Below, piece by piece: positions 38,251 to 51,862 of a stretch of 64,000 nt of DNA (the stretch's first letter is position 1; the number at the start of each line of letters is the position of its first letter). Source of the stretch: Brasenia schreberi. Lineage: Eukaryota; Streptophyta; Magnoliopsida; Nymphaeales; Cabombaceae. The notes beneath the pieces were generated by a model. The model was given only the letters and a program-made list of their open reading frames with translations, did not search any database and was not told the origin of the DNA. A program made the translations under genes and the position numbers. Location: assembly GCA_036023115.1 (NCBI GenBank), contig JAYKKT010000046.1, forward strand, positions 5,230,001-5,294,000, given 5' to 3'.

Positions 38251-39728
38251 TTCACTATATATTACTTGATTTTAGTTTTTTACATAACTCTGAACCGAAA
38301 AGGAATTGAGTAAAATGGGTGACATATATTTTCGACAATTTTGTCAAAATAAAATCTTACATAAAGAAAATTTTTGAAAAAAGTTGAGTGCTCTTCTGAG
38401 AGAGAGAGAGAGAGAGAGGATGGATTCGGAAAACATTCTAAAACAGGGCGAGACCCGAAACCCGAAAAAAGGGTGCTTCTAGGGTTTCACAACCGCCAGA
38501 GCCGCTACAACACTTTCGCGCGCCTGCCGCCTGTTTCCCTTTCCTTTTCAGTTGTGGCGGCACCAAGTTTCTTGGCTACGAAATTCCTAACTTGCCCAAA
38601 GCAAAATCCAGCAATCACGGATCAAATCCCTTCTTGCCCTCGGTAATGTCAGTGAAGCACTCAGCCTTAGGGCATTTTAGTCTACTCTGACGAAGCAGGA
38701 CGAACCGGACCAGTTTCTTACAAAATCGGATCGGTTCCGTGTCTCTGTTGCGGATACTGTATCATGGACCCCGGCTTGATTACGGAATCCAGTTAGTATG
38801 CGATCACTGATCCGGGTTTTGTTTAGGGGATTTGTGACGAAACCAAATTTATGTTCTTCATAGTTAACTTTATCTCGGATCTGGTTCGGAGATCCATTTT
38901 GATTCGGAACCGTACGTAAACTTGAACCCGAGACAAAGGAGTTTTCCCTAGCCAATCACAAATTGTCTCCGAATATCTCCAAAATACCTTCGACTCTTTC
39001 CTGATGCTCGGATTTGCCCCTAGAGAGCTGCCACCCGTGGCCAAAAAGTGGCGCTCTTTCCCCTAGTTGCCCATTTTTGTGAACCGTGAAAATTAATTAT
39101 CTAATTACTAAAATACGATAAAAAATAATTAACGAACTCCAAAGGCAGGGAGAAGGTAAGCCTGCGGCGAGGTGACGTCTAGGGCTCGACCTATGCCCGC
39201 TCGGTAGGGGCAGTTTAGACCATCCAAAAATACTCCTAAATTACCAAACTGTCCCAGCTCGGTGACCGCCTCGAAAGGGTAAATCCGGAATTTAGGCTCC
39301 GGTACGACGAATCCCCGTCAACCGTCAAATAATGACGGATTTGTCCCTTTCCCGTGCTTCGTTTTATTTATGTATTTTGGTTTCGCGCTTCCTTCCCCAC
39401 ACGTGTCAGGCTAACGTGGCGAACCCTTTCGCTTTTACCGATTATCATCCTTACCTTTCTATCAAAACACTTAGTTTTCGTTTTTACCTCTGTCTTTTCT
39501 AATAATCCCCAAAGACTGTTGTTCCTCTTTTTGGCTGCCATAGACCTTAATTTAGATGCTTGTCTTTTGTGAAAAGGGAAGGGCATAAACGTCTATAACG
39601 GATACTTTTTGATCATCCGGTAGGGTGAGAGTGCAGACTTGGAGAAGAAGCCTACTTATAAGGAATGTCATGTGTGTTCATCTCTCTTTCTCTCTCCCTG
39701 TGCCTACGTTTGTGACTCTGTGCCTTCC

Positions 39729-39734
39729 TATAAA
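39729..39734 (+). promoter_or_regulatory. candidate TATA box of the GATA gene
   Basis: CTATAAATGAGAG lies 255 nt before the predicted start codon and is the best TATA match in the region. TTATAAGG at about 39.65 kb is a weaker alternative. Confidence 0.4.
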
Positions 39735-39765
39735 TGAGAGTGTGCCCCTAGTTACCCTTTTGTGT

Positions 39766-39917
39766 ATGGAGTTGACGGTGTGAGATCAAACGCTCAGATG
39801 CTCTTGCAGTGTTTGCTTTCAATACGAATTCCTTTACGTTCAGATCCGATCTATCGTTTCCGTTGAAGATTCCGATGTTGGTAGCCAACCTAGGGAGATC
39901 TTCCCTCATGTGAAGCA
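39766..39917 (+). promoter_or_regulatory. cluster of short uORFs in the GATA leader
   Basis: If transcription begins near the TATA box, the leader holds at least three short upstream ORFs. One is 5 codons plus stop from ATG 39766, one of 22 codons starts near 39798, and one of 12 codons starts near 39872. Such uORFs usually lower translation of the main frame. Confidence 0.35.
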
Positions 39918-39988
39918 TCTACAGTTCGAGATCTCGCCTTTCTCTCGTAGTTTTCAACCTCGTTTTGTTCCTTTGTGCTTTCTCGGAG

Positions 39989-40581
39989 ATGTTCCATCCT
40001 TTCTTTTCATCCAAAGAAGAACACAGTGATATCGATCTCAATCACGATCCGAGTGAGGTTGGTGTTTGATCTTTCGCTCATTTGTGACCTGAACTTTGTT
40101 TGGTTTTCATGGTTTTTGGTTTTCCTAACTCTCTGTTTGATTAGATGGAAGATTTCAAGGAAAAGAGTGTTAGGGGAGAAGAGTTTTGGGGTGTCGAAAA
40201 TAATGGTAGGATGAGTCCTGGTGTTTCGAGGGTTTGTGTGGATTGCCAAACGACGAAAACACCTCTTTGGAGAAGCGGTCCTCAGGGGCCTAAGGTGGTT
40301 CTTCTTTGTGATTTGAGTTTTGGTTCTGTTTGATCGATCTTTTTCACTGAAAGGTTTCGCTTTGTGATCGTCTTTTTTTTTTGCAGTCTTTGTGCAACGC
40401 GTGTGGGATCAGATACAGAAAGAGACGAAGGGCAGCACTCGGATTTCAGAGAGAAGACAAAGAGAAGCAAGGAAGAAAGAGGAAGCTTGGAGTTTCATTG
40501 AAGTTCAGGTTTTTAGGAAACGAAGAGGAACAGGCAGCTGTCTTGTTAATGGCCCTCTCTTGTGGCTTTGTGTATGCGTGA
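39989..40581 (+). CDS. class-B GATA transcription factor with LLM domain
   Basis: Exons 39989-40057, 40145-40294 and 40387-40581 (TGA 40579-40581) join in phase: CGAGTGAG|GTTGG...GATTAG|ATGG and CCTAAG|GTGG...TTGCAG|TCTTTG. They give 137 aa, close to Arabidopsis GATA15/16/17. The zinc finger CVDC-x18-CNAC uses C54, C57, C76 and C79, the plant class-B spacing (CX2CX18CX2C). It includes [20 protein letters not shown]. A basic RYRKRRRA follows. The C-terminus EEEQAAVLLMALSCGFVYA is the LLM domain (LLM at 126-128) that marks the GATA15-17/GNC branch, which acts in greening, flowering time and cytokinin or light responses. An alternative start at ATG 40145 would give 114 aa and make exon 1 leader; the first ATG is chosen because the total length then fits the family. 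Confidence 0.93.
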
Positions 40582-43500
40582 ATCTCCCTCTCCCTCTCTC
40601 TCTCTCTGTGTGTGTGTTGTCGTGTTTATTCTCCGAGTAATGCCCAAGAAAGATTATGAAGATCTGATTTTTGTGAGCTGTACCCGAATGGGTTTCTATG
40701 AATGAATCTCTTGGTTCTGCTTTTTAAATTTGCTTTTGCAACTCTTGTCTTGGATTAGTAGAGGTTGAGGGAGAGATCTAAGCAATGGTTTGTACTGTGG
40801 CTTACGGATTTCTATCGCTTTTTGTCGAGGGAAGCCGTGTGTGAGAGGTGAGATTGATGAAGATCCAGACCACCGACAATAATTTGCGATCCGTAACGTT
40901 GGTCTAGTTTGGAGCTAGTGGGTTAGATCCCTGGGCCCATCATGGGGTCGGTTGAACAGCTGGGCTCTCTAAGTTAGCTCGAGCCTAAGTGACCAGCACT
41001 TTGACCAAGTCTGTCTGAATGCATGAGTCAAAGCGCATTCGGTCCTGTAACCCATGCACCCTGGTTATCATTGAATCTACTTATTTCACTGACCTGAATA
41101 TTTATTGAACTGGACTGGGTTCTGACCTTTTTATACGTTTTGGGTCCATGGGTCAAGGGGGGTCAGGTAGGTCTGCAGGGGCTAGGCTCGGGCCAGTTAT
41201 GGTCGAACATTGCACGAGTCATGTGGGTTACTTTGGTCCACGTCGCCTGCTGCTCTGCTCTGCCACCGGCTGAGCCACATGAGTGTGCCGTCGCTTTTGG
41301 GCTGATCGGTTTCGGGTGGTTGATGGTAAACGCAGCTTCTTTCGTCCTGAGGAAAGCTATGTTTCGTGTTGGGGTGCGCGTTCTAGTTTGGTTGCATAAG
41401 TAGCTTTACAGTAAATTTTGCTACTTCATCTGAATCGCTTCGACAGCGCGAACATCCTGTCTCCAATTTTTACTGTTTTACAGTACGTCTCGGAACGTGG
41501 ATACGGTCGCCATCTGCCGGAGCTCCGGCCATGATCTTCCGGTCAAAGAGGTCAGGTCATCGACCTCTACAGATAGTCTAGCTCGTCCTCTGGTTATTAT
41601 TACTCGAGCGACATTCGTTTTCTCCTACTGCTGTGACTTCTCAGGCGTTCTTCTTCAAGTCTTGCCTGTGAAAGGAACCCACCTTGCTCTCCATATGGTC
41701 AATCTCTTAACCAACTTCTCCTCAGGTCGTCGTGTTTCTCTAATGGAACGGTTGGCTGGTTGTTCTTGGATCACTGCTTTCTATTAGAGCAGTGGTAATA
41801 GCTGGATTTACTTATTTGATCGGGACCGAGAAGTGTATCAGCTTTCTTCCCCCTACACCGAATACAAGTGCTTCGGAGCGGAAAGGTAGCCTTGCAAAAT
41901 AAGCCTCAGAAACCATGCAGGATATGTTTGGCTCGCATTATTCAACTTAATACTCTTAGTCTACTACCGAACACGAACCTGCAGGCTACTTAAAACGGAT
42001 GCACGTGCCTCCATGAGGCATTTAGTGAAGGCAGTATTCTATGTTGAACAAGTTGAAGAAAGGGACAAGATGCCATCTATGTGTTCATGCACAGTCCAAC
42101 TGCAACTTATCTCAATCTTATGTTCATGTCAGTTACAACAATTTGAATGCGAGCAACCAGCCACTAAGCTAGTATTTGAGCTGTAGTCCTCCGTTAAAAT
42201 TCCATGAAAATGGCACAAGTTCAAATTTCATGAAAGCGGATGTAAGCCAATGTGAATTTTCCGGGTTCTTCTCTGGGGATGATTTGAGAATAGCCGATTC
42301 AGGTGAAAGATTCATGATACCCGGCATTGACTACCTAATGAAACTTCAAACGGGTATCAAAAGAGTTACAAAGTAGATTATACTAAATGTATATTTAATT
42401 TTCACTGTATATTTTGAACATTTTTTTACAAATCATTATATCTAAAAGTGTTTGAAAGGCATTTACTGTTAACTAAATGACTTTGTATATAGAGTTCTAT
42501 TCATACTTATTCTATAAAAGTTTATGATCCATCGAAGTCATCGCAACCGCAAGGGTTTATTTCCAAGTTTCAATATGATTTTTGGTATTGTGAAAAAATC
42601 GCATGATTAGTATTCAATGAAGATGCTGAATCTTTGGTATTGAAAAAATGGCATGATTTTTGGTTCCGAATCTTGATTTTGGGACACCATCAATAGGCAA
42701 TTAAAGATGCTGAATCCTTAGATGGTCTACTCTAAATATGGTATCTAAAGCATTCTACTCCGAATCTCAGTCATTGAATTCCAAAATCCCTGGTTTTTCA
42801 AGTTAAAAAACATGCCTGAAATTTCAGGATTCAGATCCTATCTTTGATGGGAGGTAAATAATTTGGGTTGGCTTCGCATCACGCTTAAAAAGGATCAGAT
42901 CTCATGGTTCAAGTGAATCCTAGCAATTTGGGAGCTTTTGGATTAGATGCATGGAAGTTGCTTAAAGGGAACAATCAGTAAAAAAGGCCCTAGGTTTACC
43001 TTCAATACTGTGTGTGTGTGTGTGTGTGTGCTTGCGTGCTAAACTTACATGTTAGCATGATTAAGATTTGGGTCCACCCAACATGAAATCCAAAATACAA
43101 ACCTTATTAGTATCATGGAAAGGTGTTTGGAGTCGGAGTAGATATCAACAATATCCGATCCGTTGGCAGCTTGGGGGTCACCACCCTCTAGGACGGAGTA
43201 GTTTTAGGATGTTGCCACTGGCTGAGACCCCTGTCGTGGGTATGACATGCTGTTGTTAAACACCATTCAAAGTCAATGTGGCCAAATGCTCAGTATTTTA
43301 TATTACCTTACTCTTATATCTATTAGCCTATCGCAGCTTTAGTTCTTCCTTTTTGTTTTTTCAGGGAGTTCAAGAGAATGCTCTCAACATGTCATAGTTT
43401 ATATGCTCATTTCGGCTACTTGCACTGACATACCTGCATTTCGAGAGATTGGTCAAGAGCTATAGAGAGAGAGAAACTGGTACCAGCTATGTTTAGCTTT

Positions 43501-43689
43501 GTCTTTTTGTGTTTTTAATATATATTAGTGATTGGATGTTCATTCACGTCCCTTTATTACTGTTGGGTTGCATAAGTATGATAAAAATATCCTTCCTATT
43601 TTTTAAATTTTTTTGAAACTACACTTCCCAAAAGAATGAATGAACATGAGCGAACAAGCATTACAGTGGAGAAGGGTCCAATTTATATA

Positions 43690-43938
43690 TATATATAAAA
43701 GATGAGAAAGAGAAAGGAGCATACTCTATGTGTAGGCTCAATCATGTTCATATTTCTTTGAAAATCTAAATTGTTGAATCCTTAAGATCATGTGATCTTT
43801 AAAGAAAAATAGTATCAAAGTATACTTAATGCACTTACAAAATATCTTTTTATACAAATCTTAACTGTTGATCTCAATTATCCAATAGTTGATATCTTTA
43901 AACATGTAATATCATAAAAGGTATGCACATTTACTTCG

Positions 43939-43991
<53 letters not shown>
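43690..43991. mobile_element. MITE-like element bounded by inverted (TA)n(GA)n
   Basis: The left edge is TATATATATA followed by purine-rich GATGAGAAAGAG. The right edge is (CT)n(AT)n, i.e. the same order inverted, with inner GCATAC words on both sides. The AT-rich interior has no coding capacity. True inverted repeats beyond the microsatellites are weak. Confidence 0.35.
43942..43991. repeat. compound (CT)n(AT)n microsatellite
   Basis: A CT run followed by about 30 nt of AT. Confidence 0.9.
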
Positions 43992-43995
<4 letters not shown>

Positions 43996-45734
43996 ACATA
44001 TACATGCAGCATTATATGATATAATATCTAAATAAATCATATGTTTTTCAAAAAAAGACACTCCTTCGGAATATACCTTTTTGCCATTCTTGAACCCATT
44101 CAAAATACACACGATAGGACATGAAACCAATGAGAGGTAGAGATTTATATACTGTATTCTTTTGTGGCCAAGCTGTAAGTCAGCGGCTTCTTCACCAATC
44201 AGCTGCGCGTAACTCATTCATCAGTATCTAACAGCCATAACATGCACTGCTGTTGCTTCCACAACAATAAAAGTTCGTCTCTTGGTAAAGCCTACTTTGG
44301 AACCATGTCCAGTGTGAACAACTTTTATAAGTAATTACCTTCTACCTTACTTTGTTAAGAAACAAAGAAAACTTAACTAGCGAATAAAATACATTTAGCT
44401 TTTCACACGAACCTGAAGCTCCATGTGGTAAAGATCCATAAAGGAATAAACTGTTGTTTCCTAAAGTAAAAAACTCTTCTCCATGTTGAGGATGTAAATG
44501 GGCTGGATTTCGGGTAAATGAACTGACTGGTTAGGTCCGTTCAACTTGTGATGTGAAGCGAGAATGTCGACTTAAGTAACACAAAGGTTGGTGAGAAATC
44601 AACGCCCCTGAAAATCAAAGGGTTCCTCTGCGAGGTTTGCTCATTGAGGGCTTAAGATTTAGGACAGAAGATGGTCTATGGACAACAGGTGAATATTTCT
44701 ATAATACTCCTTGTTGGTCTTGGGATGTCAGAAATCTTCGTGTTTTGTTTGTGAACACAAGCTGGCTTATTAAGCTGTAGAAGTTAAACACATATTCAAA
44801 TCCGCTAGGCTCAAGATTAGCTAGTTTAGTCTAGAGAACCATGTTAACCCAATGATTTGAGTGGATATTACATACTTAAATGATCACATCTTTCAACTTC
44901 AAAAAGGATGCATTGAGAACAAAGTTTTGACTTTATTCTTAATCTAGACAGTTGTTTTTAATCAAAGTTAAATATGAAAAATTACCTGTTTTAGTAGATC
45001 ATCTAACTCGGCCAAGCTCTCCCAAATCGTTCTAATCGAATATGAGGAGTTTGATAATCGAGTGTGCTTTGTGTAAGCGTTGTCTCCTTAACCTCATCAT
45101 TCTCTAAGAAAATCTTTGAAACTAAATGAAACATTTTTATTACCACCCAAAGCTTATATAAACTAAATATCAAATAAATAGTAATCTCATAATAATGGAA
45201 ACATAAGCAGTTATTTAACGTTAAAAAAAAGAACTCCCCTTCAAGATGAATCCCACGGACTCTCTAAGCTCTATATTCCCCACTCGGCCTTTTTGTTAGC
45301 TTCCCAATGAATGGCTTTTATGAGCTTTGTGTTGTTGCAAATCTGCCTTCTTTTCGAAAAAGGGTGTCTTTAGAATTAGGGTACTTTCTTTTATGTTTCA
45401 GGAAATTTAATTTTAGCGGCCTGTGAATTTGCTAATCGCCTTCACCTCGCTTTCGTATTACCCGATGCACTTTTAAGAGGTATTGAAGCAAATCGCCTTC
45501 ACCTCGCTTTCGGTAAGGCTGGGGGGGAAAACGAAAAACCGTGAAACTGAAGGTTCAAAAACAGATAATTTTAGGTTATGAATTTTGCCTTTTAAAAGAA
45601 CTGGTTAATGGCTCAAACACAATTTCATTGTGTGGTTAATTGATGGTCAACTTAACAAGTCTACTGTAGTTATATGCTAGCGATATTATATACTAACAAA
45701 TCTATACCAAGCTCAACCATTCAATTTCAAAGAG

Positions 45735-46067
45735 GATGATTTTGAATCTGAAAAATAAAAGTTTGCTTTTTGATATACTTATAAAAGTATCGGTATATCT
45801 TATACTTTTAAAATTCAAATGTCAATCATCCATCTTTTGATTTAAATAGTTGAAATTTATTTGAATTTACTAATATATATCAAGCTTCCTCTCTCTTTGA
45901 AAGATTGATGATTTTGAATCTGAAAAATAAAAGTTTACTTTTTGATATACTTACAAAAGTACAGTTATATCTTATACTTTTAAAAATCAAATGTCAACCA
46001 TCTATCTTTAGATTTGAATAGTTGAGATTTATTTGAATTTACTAATATATATCTTATACTTTTATTC
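45735..46067. repeat. 172-bp tandem duplication
   Basis: GATGATTTTGAATCTG starts both copies (45735 and 45907). The rest, including AAAATAAAAGTTT, CTTTTTGATATACTTA and ATTTGAATTTACTAATATAT, is repeated with about 10% difference. Confidence 0.85.
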
Positions 46068-47416
46068 TCTCTCTTGCTGCGCAACCAGCTTAGCCTAGCC
46101 ACCAGTGAGGCAATGAGCTTCATCAGACATAGGATGAACAATAAACTTCTAGCTGTGAGAAATTCAGTGTGGATTCACTGTCTTTTGCTTGCGGCTCTTT
46201 GGTACAAGAGTTGGGAAATCTTTCCAAGATAGTACTAGGTGTATTTAATACACCTCCAACAAAATGTACAGTACATCTCATCTATCGAATGATTGAAATA
46301 TTTAATACACCTCCAACAAAATGTATCTCCTGGTTATCACAGAACTGATCGAGGAATTAAAGACACAAAGCAACTTTTACCAAGCAGAGCGTCAAAATGC
46401 AGTCGAAACTGAAAATACATTTCCGAGACAGTCACCAATTTCAAAGTGATGAGCTTCGTATACCTTGTGAGAAAATTTTCATAGACGGACGGCATTCCCA
46501 AGTTTAGATGAACCCAAGGATCAAAACCAGTGAAGTACAGTCGCTTCGGCTTCTCCTTTGCGAGTTTAGATAGCTAATCGGCATGAAAAGCAGATGCAAA
46601 ATATAGTAATCAAGCTAAGGAGCTCGAGAACCCGGTCCTTCTTCCAGTTTCGATGCGGGGCGAGTTCTATCTGCAAAGAGCAAAACTCTGTACAAAGCTT
46701 CACCGAGTGCAAAAGCAGAAGCAGGGTCAGCTTCCTCGGCCAAGAATCCTTTCTCTGTCACACATGAAATGTCAAAAACACCAGACTTTTGTTAATCCGG
46801 CCATCGTCAATCTTCAAGAGATCCCCATTCGACAATACCATTCTCATCTGAACGAATAAGACGACCAACCCGTCTTATACTGATAGCAGGTGGTGTAGAA
46901 TAACAAAAACAGGGTAATATTAACATAAACTCTATTGTCATAATTACCTAAGCATCGAAATGTCAAAATTTTATGCTTTAATCAGAATTGTAATCCTAAA
47001 AGGATTGATCAATGTGGCTCAAAGGTAAAAAAGGAGATAAACATGAAATGAAACAGGAAGCGTAAAACTTACAGCATTGAATCAGAGTGAAGGAGAGCTC
47101 CTTTGTGGCCTCCAAAACTTTCGATTACCCGGCTAACAAGGATTTATACACATGATGCATGTCCACTACAACAATTCCGCGATCCACCCTTATGCCTAGC
47201 GAACTTGGACGAAGACATACGAGTTTCCTCAGAGGATTCATGCTCACTCCCTCCCCAACAAGGCAGACGATGATGAACCCCATCATCCATCCACTCAGCC
47301 AACTCTTCCATACCATGTCATAAAGGAATCCAATCCAAATCGTACACGCAGAAGCCTGCTCCACCAGTTGAGTCAAGACTTGCTCTTCCAAGAACGTGGA
47401 CTCACAATCTGACGAG

Positions 47417-47418
<2 letters not shown>

Positions 47419-47452
<34 letters not shown>
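47419..47452. repeat. (TA)n microsatellite
   Basis: A TA run of about 34 nt that also gives a spurious poly-YI start to a minus-strand open frame. Confidence 0.9.
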
Positions 47453-47456
<4 letters not shown>

Positions 47457-48577
47457 AATCTTGTATACTTGCCATGCTGTGTACCTAACCATGTTTTTAG
47501 GGATACCAAACCAAACCATACAGACCACACCATTCTTACAAACCACGGTATATTACATTTTTATATATCAATATAACACTTAAAATTTAGCATAAGTGTT
47601 CTCATATCTACAGTACCACTATACGGTAGTGTCTTTTCTTTGGGGTTGGGGGTAATTTGGAAAAGTGAAACATGGGAACGAAAGAAGCTTTGGTTTCGTC
47701 TATGTGGGTGTGTGTTGTGCGTGGGTCTCTCGCTAACTTTGCATGTTAACGTCAAATAAGCATGCCATCATGAAGGCACACAATCTCGCTTTCACTCTCG
47801 CGGGTGCACACAGATCGCTTGAATCAGGACGAACGAGAAGATAACTCGTTAACACTATAAGAACTCCACACAGCCAGCCAGATCTTCGAGGGAAAAAGGG
47901 AAACAACGCAAATACATGAAGGCAACAGAAACTCATCCAAGCTCTACAGCAGAGAACTGTTCCTGGCAGGAACACAAGCCGGAATTGTTTTTGACGACAA
48001 ACGGAAATACCGACACAATTAATACTTTCTTTCTCAAATTTTATTCTGTAAAAAAAGAAAGAAAAATAAAAACACACTACAATCTCTCTCCGAAGACCCT
48101 TATAGACCCGACTAAGAAAACATATCAGATTCAGATAAGCCAACAACAACAACAACGAACTTTCTTTTACAATTAGGCAAAATATGGGAGAGGGGAAAAG
48201 AAAAGGACTCGACCCTTACCACCGCCGACAAGGTCCACTACCAGCACTGGCTCCTGAACTTTCACCAACACCGCCACCAAAACCAGATCAACAAAGGCGA
48301 CCGCAAGCAGCAGGTCAGAAAAAGTGATGAACCATCACCCATCTCTTTGTGCTTTGACATACCCCTTCAAGCCATATCCACACAAGACCTACTCTTACTG
48401 CCAGGACTGGAAGATCTCAATGACACCACACCCGACCATGACGTGAACCCCTTTGGACCAACCCACCTACGACCCCGGATTCATACAACCACCCTGCATA
48501 CAGTCGAAAATAGATGTCAAATGCATTTCAAAATCTTACATCAAGCAAGAAATACAAATTAGTGAGAATATACCCCC

Positions 48578-51500
48578 TCAAGAGAAATTGAATCTAGCAC
48601 CCTGTGGTGCAAGTTCATTCTCCCCGAACCGGAAACCAGCTTGCGGCTGGTCACCAGTATCCAGCACCTCGTCTTCTTCCTCCATCCAGTAGGTCTCGAG
48701 AATTTTTACGGCCTTCTCGTAGATTTCAGTATTGTCATGAGACTGTAAATTCTCAATCTTCTCCAATCCCTCAGCATCATCAATAGATTGGACGTATGCA
48801 TTCACACCCCCAGTATTGCCCATGTTCTTTTCAGCTTCCCCAACCTTCAATATGTTTTCTAGTCCTTCCAGACAGACAGTCACGATTCTCGGGTCTGGGC
48901 ACACCAGAAGATCACACAAGGGTTTGATGCAGCCTTGACTCACTAGATACCTGTCAATGAAAATAGATCCGCAATTAGAAGATGCATGTAAATAGATAAA
49001 TCATTTTCTTATGCCAAACAATGCACATAGCCAGGATGAGATAAAATAAAATACTTTATTTGCTCATGTGTACCACCAGAAGTGGCATTCGAGATTGCCC
49101 AAGCCGCTTCCTTCTTGATATCAAACTCTGATATTTGGAGCAAATGGACAAGCGGACCAATGATATTAGCATCAATAACAGCCTGCACCGACAAAAAAAT
49201 TTAACACAAGCAGAAGCCTATTATTGGAGGGCATAAAGGCCAAAGAGAAAAAGATGCATGTATACCTGTATATGGCAAACATCTACAAGATGAGATGATA
49301 TACCTGTATTTGTTCCTTGTTGCCAGCAGTGATGTTTGAGATGGTCCAGCAAGCTTCCTTCTTTATGCTTTTCTTATGGTTGTGTGACAAAAGATTCAAC
49401 AGGCAGGGAAGTGCTTGGTTACTGATAACATGCTGAAACCAAAAATAAGATCAATCATCATTCTTGTTACATGAAATTTAGTCAAAGACGTCCTAGAACA
49501 TCAAAACTATATATTGCGTTACAGCACAAGGATAAAGACGGTAAACCTGCTTGCACGGCAGGACTCATCTCCACCCTGAAATTATTGGTTTCATAAGTTA
49601 TCTTTTATTAAGTGATGCTTTATTAAGTGATACTGCAACAAGCAGCAGCAGCACATGCTGCAGTAACAAGAGACTAAGATTTTTAGCTTGTAACATGGCC
49701 ATGACATGAAGGCTATGTGCATCCTTGAATATGGTGTTCTCAAAAGCCTGAAAGTAAGGGTTCCAAGACATGTTATTATTATACTAAGTGGCTAGACACT
49801 CAAAAGCCTGAAAGTAAGAACATTGTATTGAGATCTAGCAGTGAGAAAAGGTTGGTAATTGGGGAATTGCAGTATATGACCCATAAACTTTCATCACACA
49901 GTTCCCACAGGTAATAAGACATGTATCTACTTTGAATAACCAGGAAAACTAATATGATTTTTTTTACAGAGGACTGCAAATTTGTAATTATTTTATGTGG
50001 TTCTGAACAAGCAATTAACATCCAGAAGAAGCAAGTGTCAGATAAAGTAGCAATAAAATAAGAAATGCAGCAACGGAGTTTGTTGATTGTGCACCTGAGT
50101 TTGTTGGTCATCCCCCGTGACAATGTTTCCAACAGTACGAAGAGCAGGAATAAGCACTGAAGGTGAAGGGTGACTGGGAGAGTAAGAAAAGTTGCAAAAC
50201 ATAAGAAATGCTGCTCCTCGAGTAATCCCATAAAAGTAAAGAAGTTACAAAAACTTGAAATAAAGAAAACATACAGAAGAAGCTCAACAAGCCTAGGGAA
50301 GACTCCAGCATCTATAACTGCTTGTATTTTGTCATTTGTTCCATCGGACAGATAAGAAAGTGCCCAACATGCATCTGTCAACACCTCCTCATCCGCTGAA
50401 TGGATGAGCCTCTGGAGTGCTGGAAGTGCAGGTTTTGTCTGCACCAAGGAAGAAACAAAATATTACAGGATATTCATGTAGAGAAAGCAAAAACACGAGG
50501 GAATCAAAGAAAAAGCCTACACTACAACCTGCTCAAACGGAGGCTGTGGCTTGCCCCTACAAAAGTTTGATAGAGTCCAGGTGGCATTTCTCAACATAGA
50601 AAGCTTTGCATGCTCATTTAGTTGTGCCAATAGTGGCAGTAAGGCGCCATAGCCAAGCACCAAATCTCGACACTTTGGAGAGTCACCCGCAACATTTCCC
50701 AATGCCCATATGGCCTACACAGAACCATAAACAAAATATGAAGTGATGAACCAAAAGCACTGTGAAGTACAAGCATCTAAAACGATAGAATCAGGAAACT
50801 ACCTGTTCTCTAACATCGTCACTGGGTGATTGAAGCAACTGAACGAAAATGGGAACCGCCCCATGATCAATAACAACTCTGGTGTTCTCTGAGGTCCCTG
50901 ATGCAATGTTTGTCAAAGCCCACGCTGCCTCAAACTGCACCAATCAAGAAAACAAAATCCCGTGAAGACAGTTCGCTAGCATACAAAACATATTGCAACG
51001 AACCAAACATGAAATTAGTTCGTACCTGCAGCTGGGGGAAATCGGCTCTCGTGAGAAACTCAACAAACCGGGGAACAACACCAGATTGAATAACCTCTTC
51101 AATGGGAGGACTGCGTTCTGCTTATAGAAAAAGAAAGGAACGTAAATACCAGCATGACACGGTGAAAACTAAAAACACAAAAATGGCAAGAAAGGGAAAT
51201 CCTACGCAGAAAAATAAACAAACTACCGATAGATAAAAGCTTTCTGAATTGTGTAGTCGCCTCCAACTGCACGCTGCTTTCATCGAACCATACCCCCGCA
51301 ACCATAGCAGGAAGACTCTCCAACTGTTACAAACCAAAACGTTAAAAATAATAAATGGAAAAAAACTATTTCAACAACAAAATCGATAACCTTATCACTA
51401 TGTTATGCAAATTTGACTACAATCCAATTTAAAAAGTTCCAAAAATCAGCGAGATCGATCACAAAAGAGAAAGCCTAAATTTGCATAGACTTGGTTATGG

Positions 51501-51862
51501 AACTCGATGAAATCCAAAAGCAGGGTCATTTTCATGCTAGAATTACAAATGAAATAATACAGATCCAACCAGACAGGTAAAAGGCAGCAACTTCCCATGA
51601 AAAATAAAAGAGAGAACTTGACTGAAAAAGAAGTAACAAGCAATCCTATCACCTTCTTCTCCATGACGGTCGCCTGTAACGTCGGAACGAAGGCCTGAGA
51701 CTGCATTCCCTCCCTCCTCTTCTTTAATAGGTTCTCTTCCCTCTTGTTCTTCCTGATTTCCACCATATTGTCCTCCCTCTTTCTCCTGGCTTCATCTGCG
51801 TCCACGGCAACCTTATAGCTCTTCTTTCGGACCTCCGTGCGTGCGTTCGGTCGTAGAGACAT
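48578..51862 (-). CDS. importin subunit alpha, nuclear import receptor
   Basis: Ten coding exons on the minus strand: 51862-51653, 51323-51227, 51117-51026, 50934-50803, 50714-50529, 50438-50275, 50173-50095, 49432-49304, 49182-49055 and 48950-48578. All have GT-AG introns and matching phases. They total 1590 nt, 529 aa, the standard length for plant importin alpha. The N-terminus [20 protein letters not shown] through [15 protein letters not shown] is the importin-beta-binding (IBB) domain. Armadillo repeats follow with the diagnostic [62 protein letters not shown] and [12 protein letters not shown] helices, whose W/N ladder binds nuclear localisation signals. The acidic tail YWMEEEDE and [18 protein letters not shown] end the protein. 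Importin alpha links cargo to importin beta for nuclear entry. It is probably of the plant alpha-1 clade. A non-coding first exon ending near 52078 is likely. Confidence 0.97.

Larger units (their letters stand above)
36194..39720. other. spacer upstream of the GATA gene
   Basis: No exon is recognised. It holds two SINE copies (36.98 and 37.4 kb), a (CA)n run near 36.62 kb, a GAACC-rich repeat at 38.0-38.25 kb and a short GA run near 38.4 kb. Open frames at 38.4-39.0 kb on both strands match nothing. Confidence 0.55.
40582..48577. other. long spacer, no convincing gene
   Basis: Eight kilobases without a supportable exon. Open frames at 41.1-41.8 kb (plus) and 47.1-47.5 kb (minus) have no known motif. 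The region holds an element bounded by inverted (TA)n(GA)n at 43.7-44.0 kb, a 172-bp tandem duplication at 45.7-46.1 kb and a TA array at 47.42 kb. The last ~400 nt are the likely 3' untranslated region of the importin gene. Confidence 0.55.

Noticed and set aside
41140..41787. Two plus-strand open frames of 87 and 96 codons after the GATA gene
   Set aside because: No family resemblance, poor composition for a gene and no regulatory context.
45430..45520. Repeated CGCCTTCACCTCGCTTTCG that might be organelle-derived DNA
   Set aside because: I could not match it to any plastid or mitochondrial gene; it is only a short direct repeat about 54 nt apart.
47125..47475. Minus-strand open frame of 116 codons
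   Set aside because: It begins inside a TA array, shows no recognisable domain, and no splice context or homology supports it.
49800..50447. Minus-strand open frame of 215 codons inside the importin gene
   Set aside because: It is an importin exon read through into its intron; the family sequence leaves it at the GTATGT donor at 50274.
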